From the NCBI GenBank assembly GCA_964414815.1, contig CAYPXY010000022.1, forward strand, positions 4,027 through 68,026: a DNA stretch of 64,000 nucleotides, read 5' to 3'. The position numbers and the translations under genes are program-made. The notes under the pieces are model-generated. The model saw only the letters and a list, made by a program, of their open reading frames with translations, did not search any database and was not told the origin of the DNA. How positions within the stretch are numbered: the stretch's first letter is position 1; every line of letters starts with the position of its first letter. Origin of the DNA: Mariniblastus sp964414815 (GTDB lineage Bacteria; Planctomycetota; Planctomycetia; Pirellulales; Pirellulaceae). Shown in pieces: positions 16,867-25,599 of this stretch.

Positions 16867-19686
16867 ATGGTTAAGAGCGCAAACATAGCACAAAAAATGA
16901 ACGTCAAAAAGCGAGACGGGCGTCTGGTTTCTTTTGACCCGGCCCTGATTATACGGGCGATCGAAAAAGCTTTCTGTGCCGAACACAGATTGGCTGATCC
17001 CGACGACTTGCCCAGCGAAACACGTGAGCACATTTTTGACATCACTGAGAGGGTAGCCGCTCAGGTTAAGGAAAAATCGGAAATGCCCGACGGTGTTTCC
17101 GTCGAACAAATCCAGGATGCGGTCGAACGAGAGTTGATGCGGGCGGAGCATTTTTCAGTCGCCCGGCGATATATCCTGTATCGGGCCGAGCACAATAAAA
17201 TCCGTCAGCTCCGCGCTGAAGAGCAGATGGATTCGGGAGAAGCGTTCCCGTCCATCATGGTCAATCGTGATGGCCGAATGGAAAATATTGACTTCGAACG
17301 TTTGCGCGACCAAATCGAAGCCGCGTGTGCTGGGCTGAGCGACGCCTGCTCGTCCGAGGGCCTGCTGGAAGAAATCGAAAAGCAGTTCTACAACGGAATC
17401 ACTCCGAAAGAGATTGGCCGCTCGATGGTTTTTGCAGCTCGTTCGCGCATTGAAGGCGAACCGGGCTACGATACGGTTGCCAGCCGATTGGTGCTCAACA
17501 TTATCTATCGCGAGTCACTCGATCGATCGGCCAACGAAGGAAGTCTGAAACAGCTTTACAAGGAAAAGTTTGCTTCATTTGTCCAGACCGGTATTCAAGC
17601 CGGTCGAATCTCACCCGAACTGACTGACTTTGATCTCGATCAGCTTGCGGACGCCCTTGTGGCTGAACGCGATTCGCTGTTTCCCTATCTCGGTCTTCAA
17701 ACGATTTATGATCGCTATCTGCTGCACATTGATGGCAAACGTTTTGAAGCCCCGCAGTATTTCTGGATGCGGGTTGCGATGGGACTGGCAATTCGAGAGG
17801 CCGATAAAACGACTCGCGCAATCGAGTTTTACAACATCCTCTCGACCTTCCGGTTTACTTCCGCCACGCCGACCTTGTTCAATTCTGGAACGCTTCACCC
17901 ACAGTTAAGCTCCTGCTATCTGAGTACCGTAAGCGACGATCTGGACAGCATTTTCAAGCAGATCACCGACAACGCGCGACTTTCAAAATGGGCGGGCGGA
18001 CTGGGAAATGACTGGACCAACATCCGGGCAACCAATTCTCACATCAAGGGTACCAACGGTCAGAGCCAGGGAGTGATCCCGTTCCTGAAAGTCGTCAGCG
18101 ATACGGCAGTGGCGGTCAACCAGGGTGGAAAACGAAAAGGGGCCGTCTGTTCCTATCTGGAATCATGGCACCTGGATATCGAGGAGTTCCTCGATCTGCG
18201 AAAAAATACCGGTGACGAGCGCCGCCGTACGCACGACATGCATACCGCAAACTGGATTCCGGATTTGTTCATGCAGCGCGTGATCGATGGCGGTAACTGG
18301 ACCCTGTTCAGCCCCGACGAAGTTTCCGACCTGCACGACCTCTACGGTCAAGCCTTCCGGGATCGTTATGAGTTCTACGAACAGCAAGCGGCCGAAGGAA
18401 CCATTCGCTTGCATCGAACGATTCCAGCGATCGATCTCTGGCGCAAGATGCTGACCCGCCTGTTTGAAACGGGGCATCCTTGGGTCACCTTCAAGGATCC
18501 GTCGAATATTCGCTCACCCCAGGATCATGTCGGCGTGGTTCACAGCAGTAATCTCTGCACCGAAATCCTGCTCAACACTTCAGCCTCCGAAACGGCCGTT
18601 TGTAATCTCGGTTCCATCAACCTGCTGAACCATGTCACCGATGGAAAGCTGGATCTGAAGAAGCTGGAGGAAACGGTAACGGTTGCGGTTCGCATGCTCG
18701 ACAATGTCATCGACATCAATTTCTATCCGACCGATGAGTCACGGAACTCCAATCTGCGCCACCGACCGATTGGATTGGGATTGATGGGTTTCCAGGATGC
18801 CCTTTCCGAATGCGGCATCGGCTACGCAAGCCAGGAAGCCGTCGAGTTTTCCGATCAAAGTATGGAAGCCATTTCATACTTTGCGATTTCTGCATCCAGC
18901 CAACTGGCTGCAGAGCGAGGTTGCTATTCGACCTACAAGGGTTCGAAATGGGATCGCGGATTGTTGCCCATCGACACCATCGATTTGCTTGAACAGGAAC
19001 GAGGTCAGGCCATTGAGATGGATCGTAGCAGCACGATGGACTGGTCCGTTGTCCGGGAACGGGTTGCCCAAAACGGGATGCGCAACAGCAATGTCATGGC
19101 GATTGCTCCCACGGCAACCATTTCGACCATCATCGGCGTCACCCAATCAATCGAGCCGACTTACAAGCAGCTTTTTGTGAAAAGCAATCTGTCCGGCGAG
19201 TTTGTTCAGGTCAACGTCAAGCTGGTCAACGAACTGAAGGCACGCGAGCTGTGGAACAACGACATGCTGGAAAAGATCAAGTATTTCGATGGTTCGCTCG
19301 GTGACATTGATGAAGTTCCGACCGACATCAAGGAACGCTACGCCACGGCATTCGAAATCGATCCCAAGTGGATCATCGCCTGTGCCAGCCGCCGGCAGAA
19401 GTGGATCGACATGGGACAGTCGCTCAATTTGTACCTTGGCAATCCGAACGGACGTAAGCTGGACGAGATGTATCGGATGGCCTGGAAATCGGGCTTGAAA
19501 ACCACTTATTACTTGCGAACGCTCGGTGCGACCACGGTTGAAAAATCGACGGTGGATATCAACAAGTTCGGGGTACAACCTCGCTGGATGAAGAACGCCA
19601 GTTCCTCGGCTGAGATTCTGGTTGATCGTCAGCCCGAAGTAAAACAATGCAGCATTGACAACCCTGATTGTGAATCGTGTCAGTGA
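16867..19686 (+). CDS. nrdA: Class I ribonucleoside-diphosphate reductase, alpha subunit
   Basis: The 939-residue protein reduces ribonucleoside diphosphates. Two N-terminal ATP-cone-like domains (about residues 12-105 and 128-220) suggest allosteric control of activity. The catalytic barrel contains Cys350 (SSCYL) and Cys579 (AVCNLGS), the redox pair, and the NLCTE motif N562-Cys564-E566 with the thiyl-radical cysteine. The C-terminal CESCQ supplies the mobile Cys935/Cys938 pair reduced by thioredoxin or glutaredoxin. The gene is followed by a class Ic-type nrdB. The C-terminal region and tandem ATP cones fit the chlamydial-type enzyme. The assigned operator pair lies 430 bp upstream. Confidence 0.97.
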   Translation: MVKSANIAQKMNVKKRDGRLVSFDPALIIRAIEKAFCAEHRLADPDDLPSETREHIFDITERVAAQVKEKSEMPDGVSVEQIQDAVERELMRAEHFSVARRYILYRAEHNKIRQLRAEEQMDSGEAFPSIMVNRDGRMENIDFERLRDQIEAACAGLSDACSSEGLLEEIEKQFYNGITPKEIGRSMVFAARSRIEGEPGYDTVASRLVLNIIYRESLDRSANEGSLKQLYKEKFASFVQTGIQAGRISPELTDFDLDQLADALVAERDSLFPYLGLQTIYDRYLLHIDGKRFEAPQYFWMRVAMGLAIREADKTTRAIEFYNILSTFRFTSATPTLFNSGTLHPQLSSCYLSTVSDDLDSIFKQITDNARLSKWAGGLGNDWTNIRATNSHIKGTNGQSQGVIPFLKVVSDTAVAVNQGGKRKGAVCSYLESWHLDIEEFLDLRKNTGDERRRTHDMHTANWIPDLFMQRVIDGGNWTLFSPDEVSDLHDLYGQAFRDRYEFYEQQAAEGTIRLHRTIPAIDLWRKMLTRLFETGHPWVTFKDPSNIRSPQDHVGVVHSSNLCTEILLNTSASETAVCNLGSINLLNHVTDGKLDLKKLEETVTVAVRMLDNVIDINFYPTDESRNSNLRHRPIGLGLMGFQDALSECGIGYASQEAVEFSDQSMEAISYFAISASSQLAAERGCYSTYKGSKWDRGLLPIDTIDLLEQERGQAIEMDRSSTMDWSVVRERVAQNGMRNSNVMAIAPTATISTIIGVTQSIEPTYKQLFVKSNLSGEFVQVNVKLVNELKARELWNNDMLEKIKYFDGSLGDIDEVPTDIKERYATAFEIDPKWIIACASRRQKWIDMGQSLNLYLGNPNGRKLDEMYRMAWKSGLKTTYYLRTLGATTVEKSTVDINKFGVQPRWMKNASSSAEILVDRQPEVKQCSIDNPDCESCQ

Positions 19687-19740
19687 CCCAAAATTTTCTG
19701 ATTTCTTTCCCACTCATCATTCAGCAAGGAACTGCAAACT

Positions 19741-20814
19741 ATGGCAACTGATATTCGCGACGCAAACCTTCAGCGACCCAAGAAAACTCCGGCCATCAAT
19801 CGGCGAATTGATGCCAATGAAAAACGGTTGATCAACTGCCATCAGGTGGATGTCAACCAACTCATGCCCCTGAAATACAAATGGGCATGGGAACACTATG
19901 ACAACGGTTGTGCCAACCACTGGATGCCAACCGAAGTCCCGATGAACAAGGACATCGAAATCTGGAAGTCAAATATACTGACCCAGGACGAACGTCGTGT
20001 CATCATGCGAAATCTCGGCTTCTTCTCGACGGCTGAAAGCCTGGTCGGGAACAATCTTGTATTGGCGATCTTCAAACACATCACCAATGCGGAATGTCGC
20101 CAATACCTGCTCCGGCAGGCGTTTGAAGAGGCCGTTCATACCCATACGTTCCTGTACGTTGTCGAAAGTCTTGGTCTGGATGAGGGCGAAGTTTTCAACA
20201 TGTACAACGAAATTCCTTCGATCGCCCGCAAAGACGCCTTTGAAATGGAGTTGACTCGCGAAATTCTTGATCCGAACTTTACAAGCGACACCTTTGAGGG
20301 CGGACAGGCATTGCTGAAGAATCTGATTGGGTTCTACCTGATCATGGAGGGTATTTTCTTCTATTCAGGATTCGTGATGATTCTGTCTTTTCACCGCCGC
20401 AACCTGATGAAGGGGATCGGGGAACAGTTTCAGTACATCCTGCGCGATGAAACGATCCACTTGAATTTTGGTGTCGATTTGATCAACGGAATCAAGGCTG
20501 AAAATCCTCACTTGTGGACGCCCGAATTTCAGCAACAAATGATTGCTCGCATTCGCGAGTCTGTTGAGCTGGAAATTGCTTACGCAAAAGACTGCCTGCC
20601 CAACGGCGTCCTCGGCCTCAATGCCGATCTGTTCCGCGACTACGTTCAACATGTCGCCGACCGACGGCTGGAGCGGATTGGTTTGCCGATTCAATACGGC
20701 AGCAACAATCCCTTCCCGTGGATGAGCGAGACGATGGACCTGTCTAAGGAAAAGAACTTCTTCGAAACCCGTGTGACCGAGTATCAAACCGGTGGCAAGC
20801 TGGATTGGGACTAA
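19741..20814 (+). CDS. nrdB: Class Ic-type ribonucleotide reductase beta subunit (Phe replaces radical Tyr)
   Basis: The 357-residue ferritin-like R2 protein carries metal ligands E99, E130, H133, E203, E237 and H240. At the position of the E. coli radical tyrosine (Tyr122, four residues after the ExxH histidine) it has Phe137, in EEAVHTHTFLYVVES. The first ligand is Glu instead of Asp. Tyr139 follows two residues later. All of these are offset by exactly ten from the Chlamydia trachomatis residues E89, E120, H123, F127, Y129, E193, E227 and H230. C. trachomatis R2 is the prototype Mn(IV)/Fe(III) class Ic protein that needs no tyrosyl radical. The Mn/Fe cofactor is inferred. Confidence 0.97.
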   Translation: MATDIRDANLQRPKKTPAINRRIDANEKRLINCHQVDVNQLMPLKYKWAWEHYDNGCANHWMPTEVPMNKDIEIWKSNILTQDERRVIMRNLGFFSTAESLVGNNLVLAIFKHITNAECRQYLLRQAFEEAVHTHTFLYVVESLGLDEGEVFNMYNEIPSIARKDAFEMELTREILDPNFTSDTFEGGQALLKNLIGFYLIMEGIFFYSGFVMILSFHRRNLMKGIGEQFQYILRDETIHLNFGVDLINGIKAENPHLWTPEFQQQMIARIRESVELEIAYAKDCLPNGVLGLNADLFRDYVQHVADRRLERIGLPIQYGSNNPFPWMSETMDLSKEKNFFETRVTEYQTGGKLDWD

Positions 20815-21818
20815 TGAGCACTTTGTTTCATCACCGTATCCCTGCGTTTATTTTTCTTGCGGTTTTTCTGGGGACGAACCCTCATGCCGAAGCGATCGGA
20901 AACGAAACGGAACGAGAAAAAGTCCGGGTGATGACTTTCAATCTGTGGCACGGAGGGGATGCAGGGCGTCAACCACTTGATCAGACGGTTGAAGTCATCA
21001 AGCAAGCTCAAGCCGATATTGTCGGGTTCCAGGAAACGGCTGGAGCGGCACCGGAAGGTCAACCGCGACCCGACAATGCGGCCAAGCTCGCGGAAAAACT
21101 GGGGTGGCACTATTTCGATCAAGGAGGACGAACGGGGATCATCAGCCGGTTCAAGTTCGTCGCCTCCACCCCCAATCAATGGGGTGCCAAATTCGAAATG
21201 CCGTCCGGTCAGCAGTTCTATATGTTCAATGCGCATCTCTCGCATAGCCCTTATCAACCCTATCAGCTTCTCGGCATTCCTTATGGCGAAAGCAAATTCC
21301 TGAGCACTGCCGTCGAAGCCGTTCGCGCCGCTGAAGAAGCCCGAGGCGAACAGGTCAAGCGGATGTTGGCAGAGGTGAACGAAATCCTGGCCGAAGGGTT
21401 ACCGGTGTTTATCACCGGCGATTTCAATGAGCCGTCTCATCTGGACTGGACGGCTGCGGCGGCACAGGCAAATCTCTGTCCGACGGAAGTGCAATGGCCA
21501 TCAACCAAGGCGGTTGAAGAGGCCGGTTTTCTTGACACTTGGCGAGCTGCATATCCCGATCCCGTTCAACAGCCTGGACTGACCTGGACCCCAACCACCC
21601 AACCGTCCGATCCGAAAGACCATCATGACCGCATCGATTTTGTGTTCGCGGGTGGAGCAAAGGTCGAGATCAAATCGGTCAAAATTGTCGGTGAGTCGAA
21701 AGACTTTGCCGACATTGTGGTGACTCCCTATCCTTCCGACCATCGGGCAGTAGTTGCCGAAGTTGAACTTCCTGAAGTTACGAAAGCAAGCAGGCCGGAA
21801 CAAGCAAACACCGAGTAA
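20814..21818 (+). CDS. Secreted endonuclease/exonuclease/phosphatase (EEP) family protein
   Basis: The ATG at 20814 overlaps the nrdB stop codon (TAATG), which explains its start. A signal peptide is evident (IPAFIFLAVFLGTNPHAEA), so the 334-residue product is exported. EEP catalytic segments are present: VMTFNLWHGG, DIVGFQETAG, ITGDFNEPSHLDW, DRIDFVF and YPSDHRAVVAEV. The family cleaves phosphodiesters or phosphomonoesters in DNA, phospholipids or inositol phosphates with a divalent metal. The substrate is unknown. The last codons (KASRPEQANTE) are encoded within a dispersed repeat shared with 40795. Confidence 0.9.
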   Translation: MSTLFHHRIPAFIFLAVFLGTNPHAEAIGNETEREKVRVMTFNLWHGGDAGRQPLDQTVEVIKQAQADIVGFQETAGAAPEGQPRPDNAAKLAEKLGWHYFDQGGRTGIISRFKFVASTPNQWGAKFEMPSGQQFYMFNAHLSHSPYQPYQLLGIPYGESKFLSTAVEAVRAAEEARGEQVKRMLAEVNEILAEGLPVFITGDFNEPSHLDWTAAAAQANLCPTEVQWPSTKAVEEAGFLDTWRAAYPDPVQQPGLTWTPTTQPSDPKDHHDRIDFVFAGGAKVEIKSVKIVGESKDFADIVVTPYPSDHRAVVAEVELPEVTKASRPEQANTE

Positions 21819-21836
21819 AGTGAAGTTCCGTTTTTT
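21792..21836 (+). repeat. GCCGGAACAAGC repeat overlapping the EEP stop codon, terminator-like
   Basis: The 23-bp block at 21792-21814 matches 40795-40817 with one difference. Here CGGAAC (21796-21801) can pair with GTTCCG (21825-21830), followed by TTTTTT at 21831-21836, so it may also terminate transcription. Confidence 0.6.
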
Positions 21837-21840
21837 CGTT

Positions 21841-22004
21841 CCCCACCGAATTCATTCGGTGGAAACCAGAATCAGTCACTTTCGAGTGGTTAGTAGTTGA
21901 TCCTTGCTCCCACTGAGTAAACTCAGCGGGGAGCCGTTTTCTCGAGCATCGCTTTTTTAGTAGCTGATCCTCACTCCCACCGAAATAAATTCGGCGGGGA
22001 GTAG
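21841..22004. repeat. CACCGAATTTATTCGGTGG palindromic repeat cluster, copy 1
   Basis: The block has three small palindromes, including CCCCACCGAATTCATTCGGTGG (21841 on) and CCCACCGAAATAAATTCGGCGGGG (21976-22000). The segment 21891-22004 is about 85% identical by eye to the reverse complement of 51536-51648. Confidence 0.88.
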
Positions 22005-22254
22005 TTAGACTTCTTAAGTTTGCGGCATTCGGACCCGTCCCACTGTGGATTTCTGGTTTACGGTGATTTGCTGCAATTGGACACAGATGCTTTCCCTGAA
22101 TGCGGGTGTAGTGATAAACCATATCGCAGAACAGTATCGAGCTGGCGTATAATGCTTGAACTATAGCGGTGAATCATCCCCGCACTCCATGGAGTGAATG
22201 GCTTTTGCATGTGTAGGCTGGCTCATGCTCTGCGCCAATCCTCCAGAGACTGTG

Positions 22255-22260
22255 TATAAT
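22255..22260 (+). promoter_or_regulatory. candidate -10 of the toxin-antitoxin cluster
   Basis: A perfect TATAAT lies 22 bp before the antitoxin ATG. No clear -35 element was seen. GGAG about 10 bp before the ATG may be the ribosome binding site. Confidence 0.35.
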
Positions 22261-22281
22261 AGCAAAATATGGAGCAAACCT

Positions 22282-22521
22282 ATGATTGATCTCGAAACAC
22301 TACTGTCCAATGCCGTTCAGTTGCCGGTCGCTGACCGGTTACAGCTTATTGAGGCATTGTGGGAAACCGTTCCTGAGGATTCTGTACCACCCTTATCGAA
22401 CGAGTGGCTGGAAGAGATAGAACGGCGATCGGCAGACTTTGATGCCGGACTTGTCGAAACCGTGCCTTGGAATCAAGTGCGAGAAGAGGCTTTGCGCCGT
22501 TTGAAATCCGACAAGCAGTGA
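22282..22521 (+). CDS. Antitoxin, addiction-module component family
   Basis: This 79-residue protein begins MIDLETLLSNAVQLPVADRLQLIEALWETVP and ends in a charged helix with WLEEIERRSADFDAG and a VREEALRRL tail. This pattern matches the short addiction-module antidote family paired with RelE/ParE-like toxins. The ATG at 22282 is preferred over a 28-residue upstream extension that lacks family resemblance. The stop codon overlaps the start of the toxin gene (TGATG), the usual translational coupling of type II modules. Confidence 0.88.
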   Translation: MIDLETLLSNAVQLPVADRLQLIEALWETVPEDSVPPLSNEWLEEIERRSADFDAGLVETVPWNQVREEALRRLKSDKQ

Positions 22522-22814
22522 TGTTGCAGGCAAACTACCATCCGGGTGCGAGGCTCGATTTCGACCAATCGTTCGACTGGTATGCGAACCGCGATGAACT
22601 TACGGCAACTCAATTCTCAGACGCCGTTGGAGAAGCAATTGCTCGAATCGTACGCAACACGTCGACATTCCCATATATTGATCAGCGGCATCAACAATGC
22701 TTGCTGAAACGATTTCCATTCCGAATTATTTTCAGGAAGCTCGAAGATCAGGTTTTGATTGTAGCAATCGCACACCAGAAACGTCGCCAAAATTATTGGC
22801 GCGGCCGCAAATGA
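22521..22814 (+). CDS. RelE/ParE-family toxin
   Basis: The 97-residue protein has the typical core of the RelE/ParE fold: ARLDFDQSFDWYANRDELTATQFSDAVGEA (helices), then PYIDQRHQQCLLKRFPFRIIFRKLEDQVLIVAIAHQKRRQNYW (strands). RelE relatives cleave mRNA on the ribosome, ParE relatives inhibit gyrase; which applies is not decided by sequence. The start at 22521 overlaps the antitoxin stop, and its stop overlaps the ATG of the ATPase gene, so all are co-translated. It appears intact. Confidence 0.88.
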   Translation: MLQANYHPGARLDFDQSFDWYANRDELTATQFSDAVGEAIARIVRNTSTFPYIDQRHQQCLLKRFPFRIIFRKLEDQVLIVAIAHQKRRQNYWRGRK

Positions 22815-23584
22815 AACCGCCCTACGTCACCTACGTTACGCTCAATGAAAAACAGCCTCTGGATCCGGATTCATTTCCCGGCAGTCTTCCATTTACACAA
22901 AATTTGCATTTTGAATTCGATTCGCCAGTGACTTTTTTTGTCGGCGAGAATGGATCGGGAAAATCGACGTTGTTGGAGGCAATGGCCGTACTGGCTCACC
23001 TTCCGATTGAAGGGGGTGGCATGAACGAGATGGGGATCCATTATGGCTACGCGGAGAAGAGTCTGCTTGCTTATTCGATACGGATGGCGCTCATCAAGCA
23101 ACCCAAGGATCGATACTTCTTTCGTGCCGAAACGCAGAGCCAGTTCGCGAACTTGCTCGAACAGCGCCGCCAGGATCCGGGGTTCGGCGGTGATCCTTAC
23201 CAACGCTATGGCGGTAAGTCGCTCTACGAGATGTCCCACGGGGAAGCGTTCCTGTCGATCATGCTCAATCGCTTTGATCAAGGGCTGTTCTTTATGGACG
23301 AACCGGAATCGGCCCTGTCACCGCAGCGACAATTGTCGCTGTTGGTGTTGATGCAAAAACTGGTGAAAACCGGTCGCTCACAGTTTTTTATTGCAACGCA
23401 CTCGCCGATTCTGTTAACTTATCCCGGTGCGTCGATCGTCTCCTTTGATCACGGCAAACTGGAAAAGGTCGCACTTCGGGATACCAGCCATTTTCAGATT
23501 ACCCACGACTTGCTGAACAATCCTGAGCACTATTGGCGGCATCTGTCAGCCTCCGACAGTCCTGAGCGGGAAAATGATCCATGA
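22811..23584 (+). CDS. ABC-type/AAA family ATPase
   Basis: The 257-residue ATPase has Walker A GENGSGKST (residues 45-53), a signature-like SHGEAFLS, Walker B FFMDEPESALS and the switch histidine IATHSP. There is no membrane domain, so it belongs to the soluble SMC/RecF-like ATPases (similar to the COG3910 group) often found in mobile or defence loci. The ATG at 22811 overlaps the toxin stop (ATGA), which rules out the longer upstream start. Its stop in turn overlaps the next ATG. The role is unknown; linkage to the TA pair suggests joint expression. Confidence 0.88.
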   Translation: MKPPYVTYVTLNEKQPLDPDSFPGSLPFTQNLHFEFDSPVTFFVGENGSGKSTLLEAMAVLAHLPIEGGGMNEMGIHYGYAEKSLLAYSIRMALIKQPKDRYFFRAETQSQFANLLEQRRQDPGFGGDPYQRYGGKSLYEMSHGEAFLSIMLNRFDQGLFFMDEPESALSPQRQLSLLVLMQKLVKTGRSQFFIATHSPILLTYPGASIVSFDHGKLEKVALRDTSHFQITHDLLNNPEHYWRHLSASDSPERENDP

Positions 23585-24036
23585 ATATGAAACTCTATTC
23601 GATTCCAGGCATTTTGTGTGTTGCCTTCATATTCGTGATCATCGGCTTCCTGCCTCAACCCGTTGATCCTCTGGCGTCGACACCGTTTGACACGATATTT
23701 GTTGCGGCCATGGTTTTAATGCTGATGGTCGGAATACCGTTCGGTGCCTGGCTTCCGCGAGCACGTGTTGGCTGGATGGGAAAGTTCTGGCGCGTGCCCA
23801 GTCAGACTTTTTTGCTACCCCGTTGGCAGGTTTATCTGTGCGGAACTTCGTTGATGGGAGCAACGTTGGGTACACTGGCACTCTGTTTCGTTCTGGACTA
23901 CAGGTACGGAGTCTGGTTCGCGGTACTTCTGTTCCCCACGCTTGCTTTTTTGATTTCAACATTCAAGCGGTTTTCTCACCCCAATTCGACGGAGTTCGTC
24001 CAGCCATCATGGTTTCGCCATCTCTTCAGGAGCTGA
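23581..24036 (+). CDS. Small multi-pass membrane protein
   Basis: The 151-residue protein has about four hydrophobic segments (residues 6-24, 38-58, 85-107, 109-128) separated by basic loops, for example LPRARVGWMGKFWRVP. No family is recognised. Its ATG overlaps the ATPase stop by four bases, so it is the last gene of a four-gene coupled cluster. It might localise the ATPase at the membrane, but this is inference from gene order. Confidence 0.75.
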   Translation: MNMKLYSIPGILCVAFIFVIIGFLPQPVDPLASTPFDTIFVAAMVLMLMVGIPFGAWLPRARVGWMGKFWRVPSQTFLLPRWQVYLCGTSLMGATLGTLALCFVLDYRYGVWFAVLLFPTLAFLISTFKRFSHPNSTEFVQPSWFRHLFRS

Positions 24037-24123
24037 TTGTTTGATTCAAGATGGTATCGTTCCATGAACTGCAGGATCGGCAACGACCTCATTCAACTGA
24101 CGTATTACGATTAATTTTGACAA

Positions 24124-24669
24124 ATGAAAATCCGCGCCCAAACGGAACGACTCCTGATACGAGATTTTGATCTTTGTGACAAAAACGATTTCTTCGAGAT
24201 GGATTCTGATCCTGAAGTTCATCGATATATCGAAAACAAACCTGTGAATTCGATGGAACAGATTCAAGACATGATTCAGTTTGTTCAAAATCAGTATGTG
24301 GAAAACGGAGTAGGCAGATGGGCGGTCGTGGATAAGCAGACAAGCGAATGCCTTGGCTGGTGTGGTTTGAAATATTTCCGAGTGCCGCTAAACAATCATG
24401 TCGATATTTACGAACTCGGATATCGATTCAAGCAAAAGCATTGGGGCAAAGGCTATGCGACGGAGTCGTCCATTGCCGTCCTCGACTACGGTTTCGACAG
24501 ACTCAACCTGAACATCATTTACGCCTTGGCTGACGCTCGACATGTAAAATCGAAACATGTTCTGAATAAACTGGGTTTTCAACATGTGGAAGTGTTCGAC
24601 TATGACGGTCATCCTTGCGACTGGTTTGAACTCTCGAAAACGAAATGGAGCGATCGGTTGGTGGTGTAA
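24124..24669 (+). CDS. GNAT family N-acetyltransferase (RimJ/RimL-like)
   Basis: This 181-residue protein begins MKIRAQTERLLIRDFDLCD, typical of the RimJ/RimL/MarT subgroup. It has the acetyl-CoA-binding region YELGYRFKQKHWGKGYATESSIAVLDYGF (motif A), and NIIYALADARHVKSKHVLNKLGFQHVE (motif B). These enzymes acetylate alpha-amino groups of ribosomal proteins, or other amines. The substrate is unknown. It lies 87 bp after the membrane-protein gene. Confidence 0.92.
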   Translation: MKIRAQTERLLIRDFDLCDKNDFFEMDSDPEVHRYIENKPVNSMEQIQDMIQFVQNQYVENGVGRWAVVDKQTSECLGWCGLKYFRVPLNNHVDIYELGYRFKQKHWGKGYATESSIAVLDYGFDRLNLNIIYALADARHVKSKHVLNKLGFQHVEVFDYDGHPCDWFELSKTKWSDRLVV

Positions 24670-24881
24670 GAGCTCGAGAGTTCTTTTGGGGAAGTTTTTT
24701 GCCATTCAGGTTGCATTATCCATCAAATGTTTCTAATTTCTCCCATGAAAACTTCCGTCCCATTCCTGACAAGTTGACGAATATGCAATCGCGATTTGTG
24801 AATGATATAATGTAATGGTGTCGTTACTCCAGGGTTCAACGCGTCAACCCAATTCAAAGCAAAACGAGAAAAGGATCGACT

Positions 24882-25286
24882 ATGGTTCGAAACATCATCG
24901 CGGTGGTTCTGGGCTTCATCGCAGGAAGTATCACCAATATGGGAATCGTTGTTCTGTCATGGTCTATCTATCCTCCTCCCGAAGGCGCCATGCTTGATGC
25001 GGAGAAAATGGCGGCTTTCGTTCAAACCTTACCAGCGCCAGCATTTGCGTTGGTGCTACTTGCGCATACGGGGGGAGCCTTGGTCGGTGGGTTGGTTGCG
25101 GCCCTGATCGCCAGACAAAATCAACTGCTGCTGGGAGCCATTGTTGGAGCCCTGTTTCTCGTCGGGGGAATCATGAATGCCGCGTCGATTCCAGCACCGC
25201 TGTGGTTTGTCATTGCGGATCTGGCTTCGTACATTCCGGCAGGTATATTTGGTGCCACCATCGCAAACCGAGTGCCTCGGCGTTGA
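24882..25286 (+). CDS. Small four-helix membrane protein
   Basis: The 134-residue product is nearly all hydrophobic, with segments at about 4-27, 52-77, 84-105 and 107-127 and Gly/Ala-rich interfaces (AHTGGALVGGLVAALIA, LLGAIVGALFLVGGIMN). It resembles a common family of small membrane proteins of unknown function. There is no clear partner. A perfect 25-bp hairpin follows 15 bp after the stop codon and may end the transcript. Confidence 0.8.
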   Translation: MVRNIIAVVLGFIAGSITNMGIVVLSWSIYPPPEGAMLDAEKMAAFVQTLPAPAFALVLLAHTGGALVGGLVAALIARQNQLLLGAIVGALFLVGGIMNAASIPAPLWFVIADLASYIPAGIFGATIANRVPRR

Positions 25287-25301
25287 AGTAGCCCTGATTT
25301 C

Positions 25302-25364
25302 CGTGGGATAGACCTCCCGGTCTGTCATTTATCCCTATCGACAGACCGGGAGGTCTATCCCACG
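25302..25364. repeat. perfect 25-bp inverted repeat
   Basis: Arms 25302-25326 and 25340-25364 are perfectly complementary (arm begins CGTGGGATAGACCTCCCGG) with a 13-nt loop. It sits immediately after the 24882-25286 gene and could act as a bidirectional terminator or dispersed repeat. No second copy was seen in this window. Confidence 0.9.
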
Positions 25365-25417
25365 AAACGGCTACCATTGAATTGAAGTGATCGCTACCCC
25401 TTATTCGGAAACAATGT

Positions 25418-25567
25418 ATGAAAATAGAACGACGAAAACTTCGCTTTGAGCGACTGGAAGATGCAGTGGCCGATGCAGAGAATTTGCTGGCCCGCGGATA
25501 TCACAAAACGGGAAATTGGGATTTGACCCCATGTTGTCACCCTTTCTTGGATTTCTGGTCCCAATGA
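25418..25567 (+). pseudogene. short ORF resembling the N-terminus of a DUF1569 protein (truncated remnant)
   Basis: A 49-codon frame starting MKIERRKLRFERLEDAVADA and continuing LARGYHKTGNWDLTPCCH is similar to the start of DUF1569-family proteins as I remember them (GNWDL followed by a conserved His/Cys patch). It then stops after FLDFWSQ, far short of the family's usual ~150-190 residues. The next gene starts 32 bp later. It is either a decayed gene fragment or a small ORF of unknown status. Confidence 0.4.
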
Positions 25568-25599
25568 ATCAATCGGACGAATGACAGGAACGACATTCG

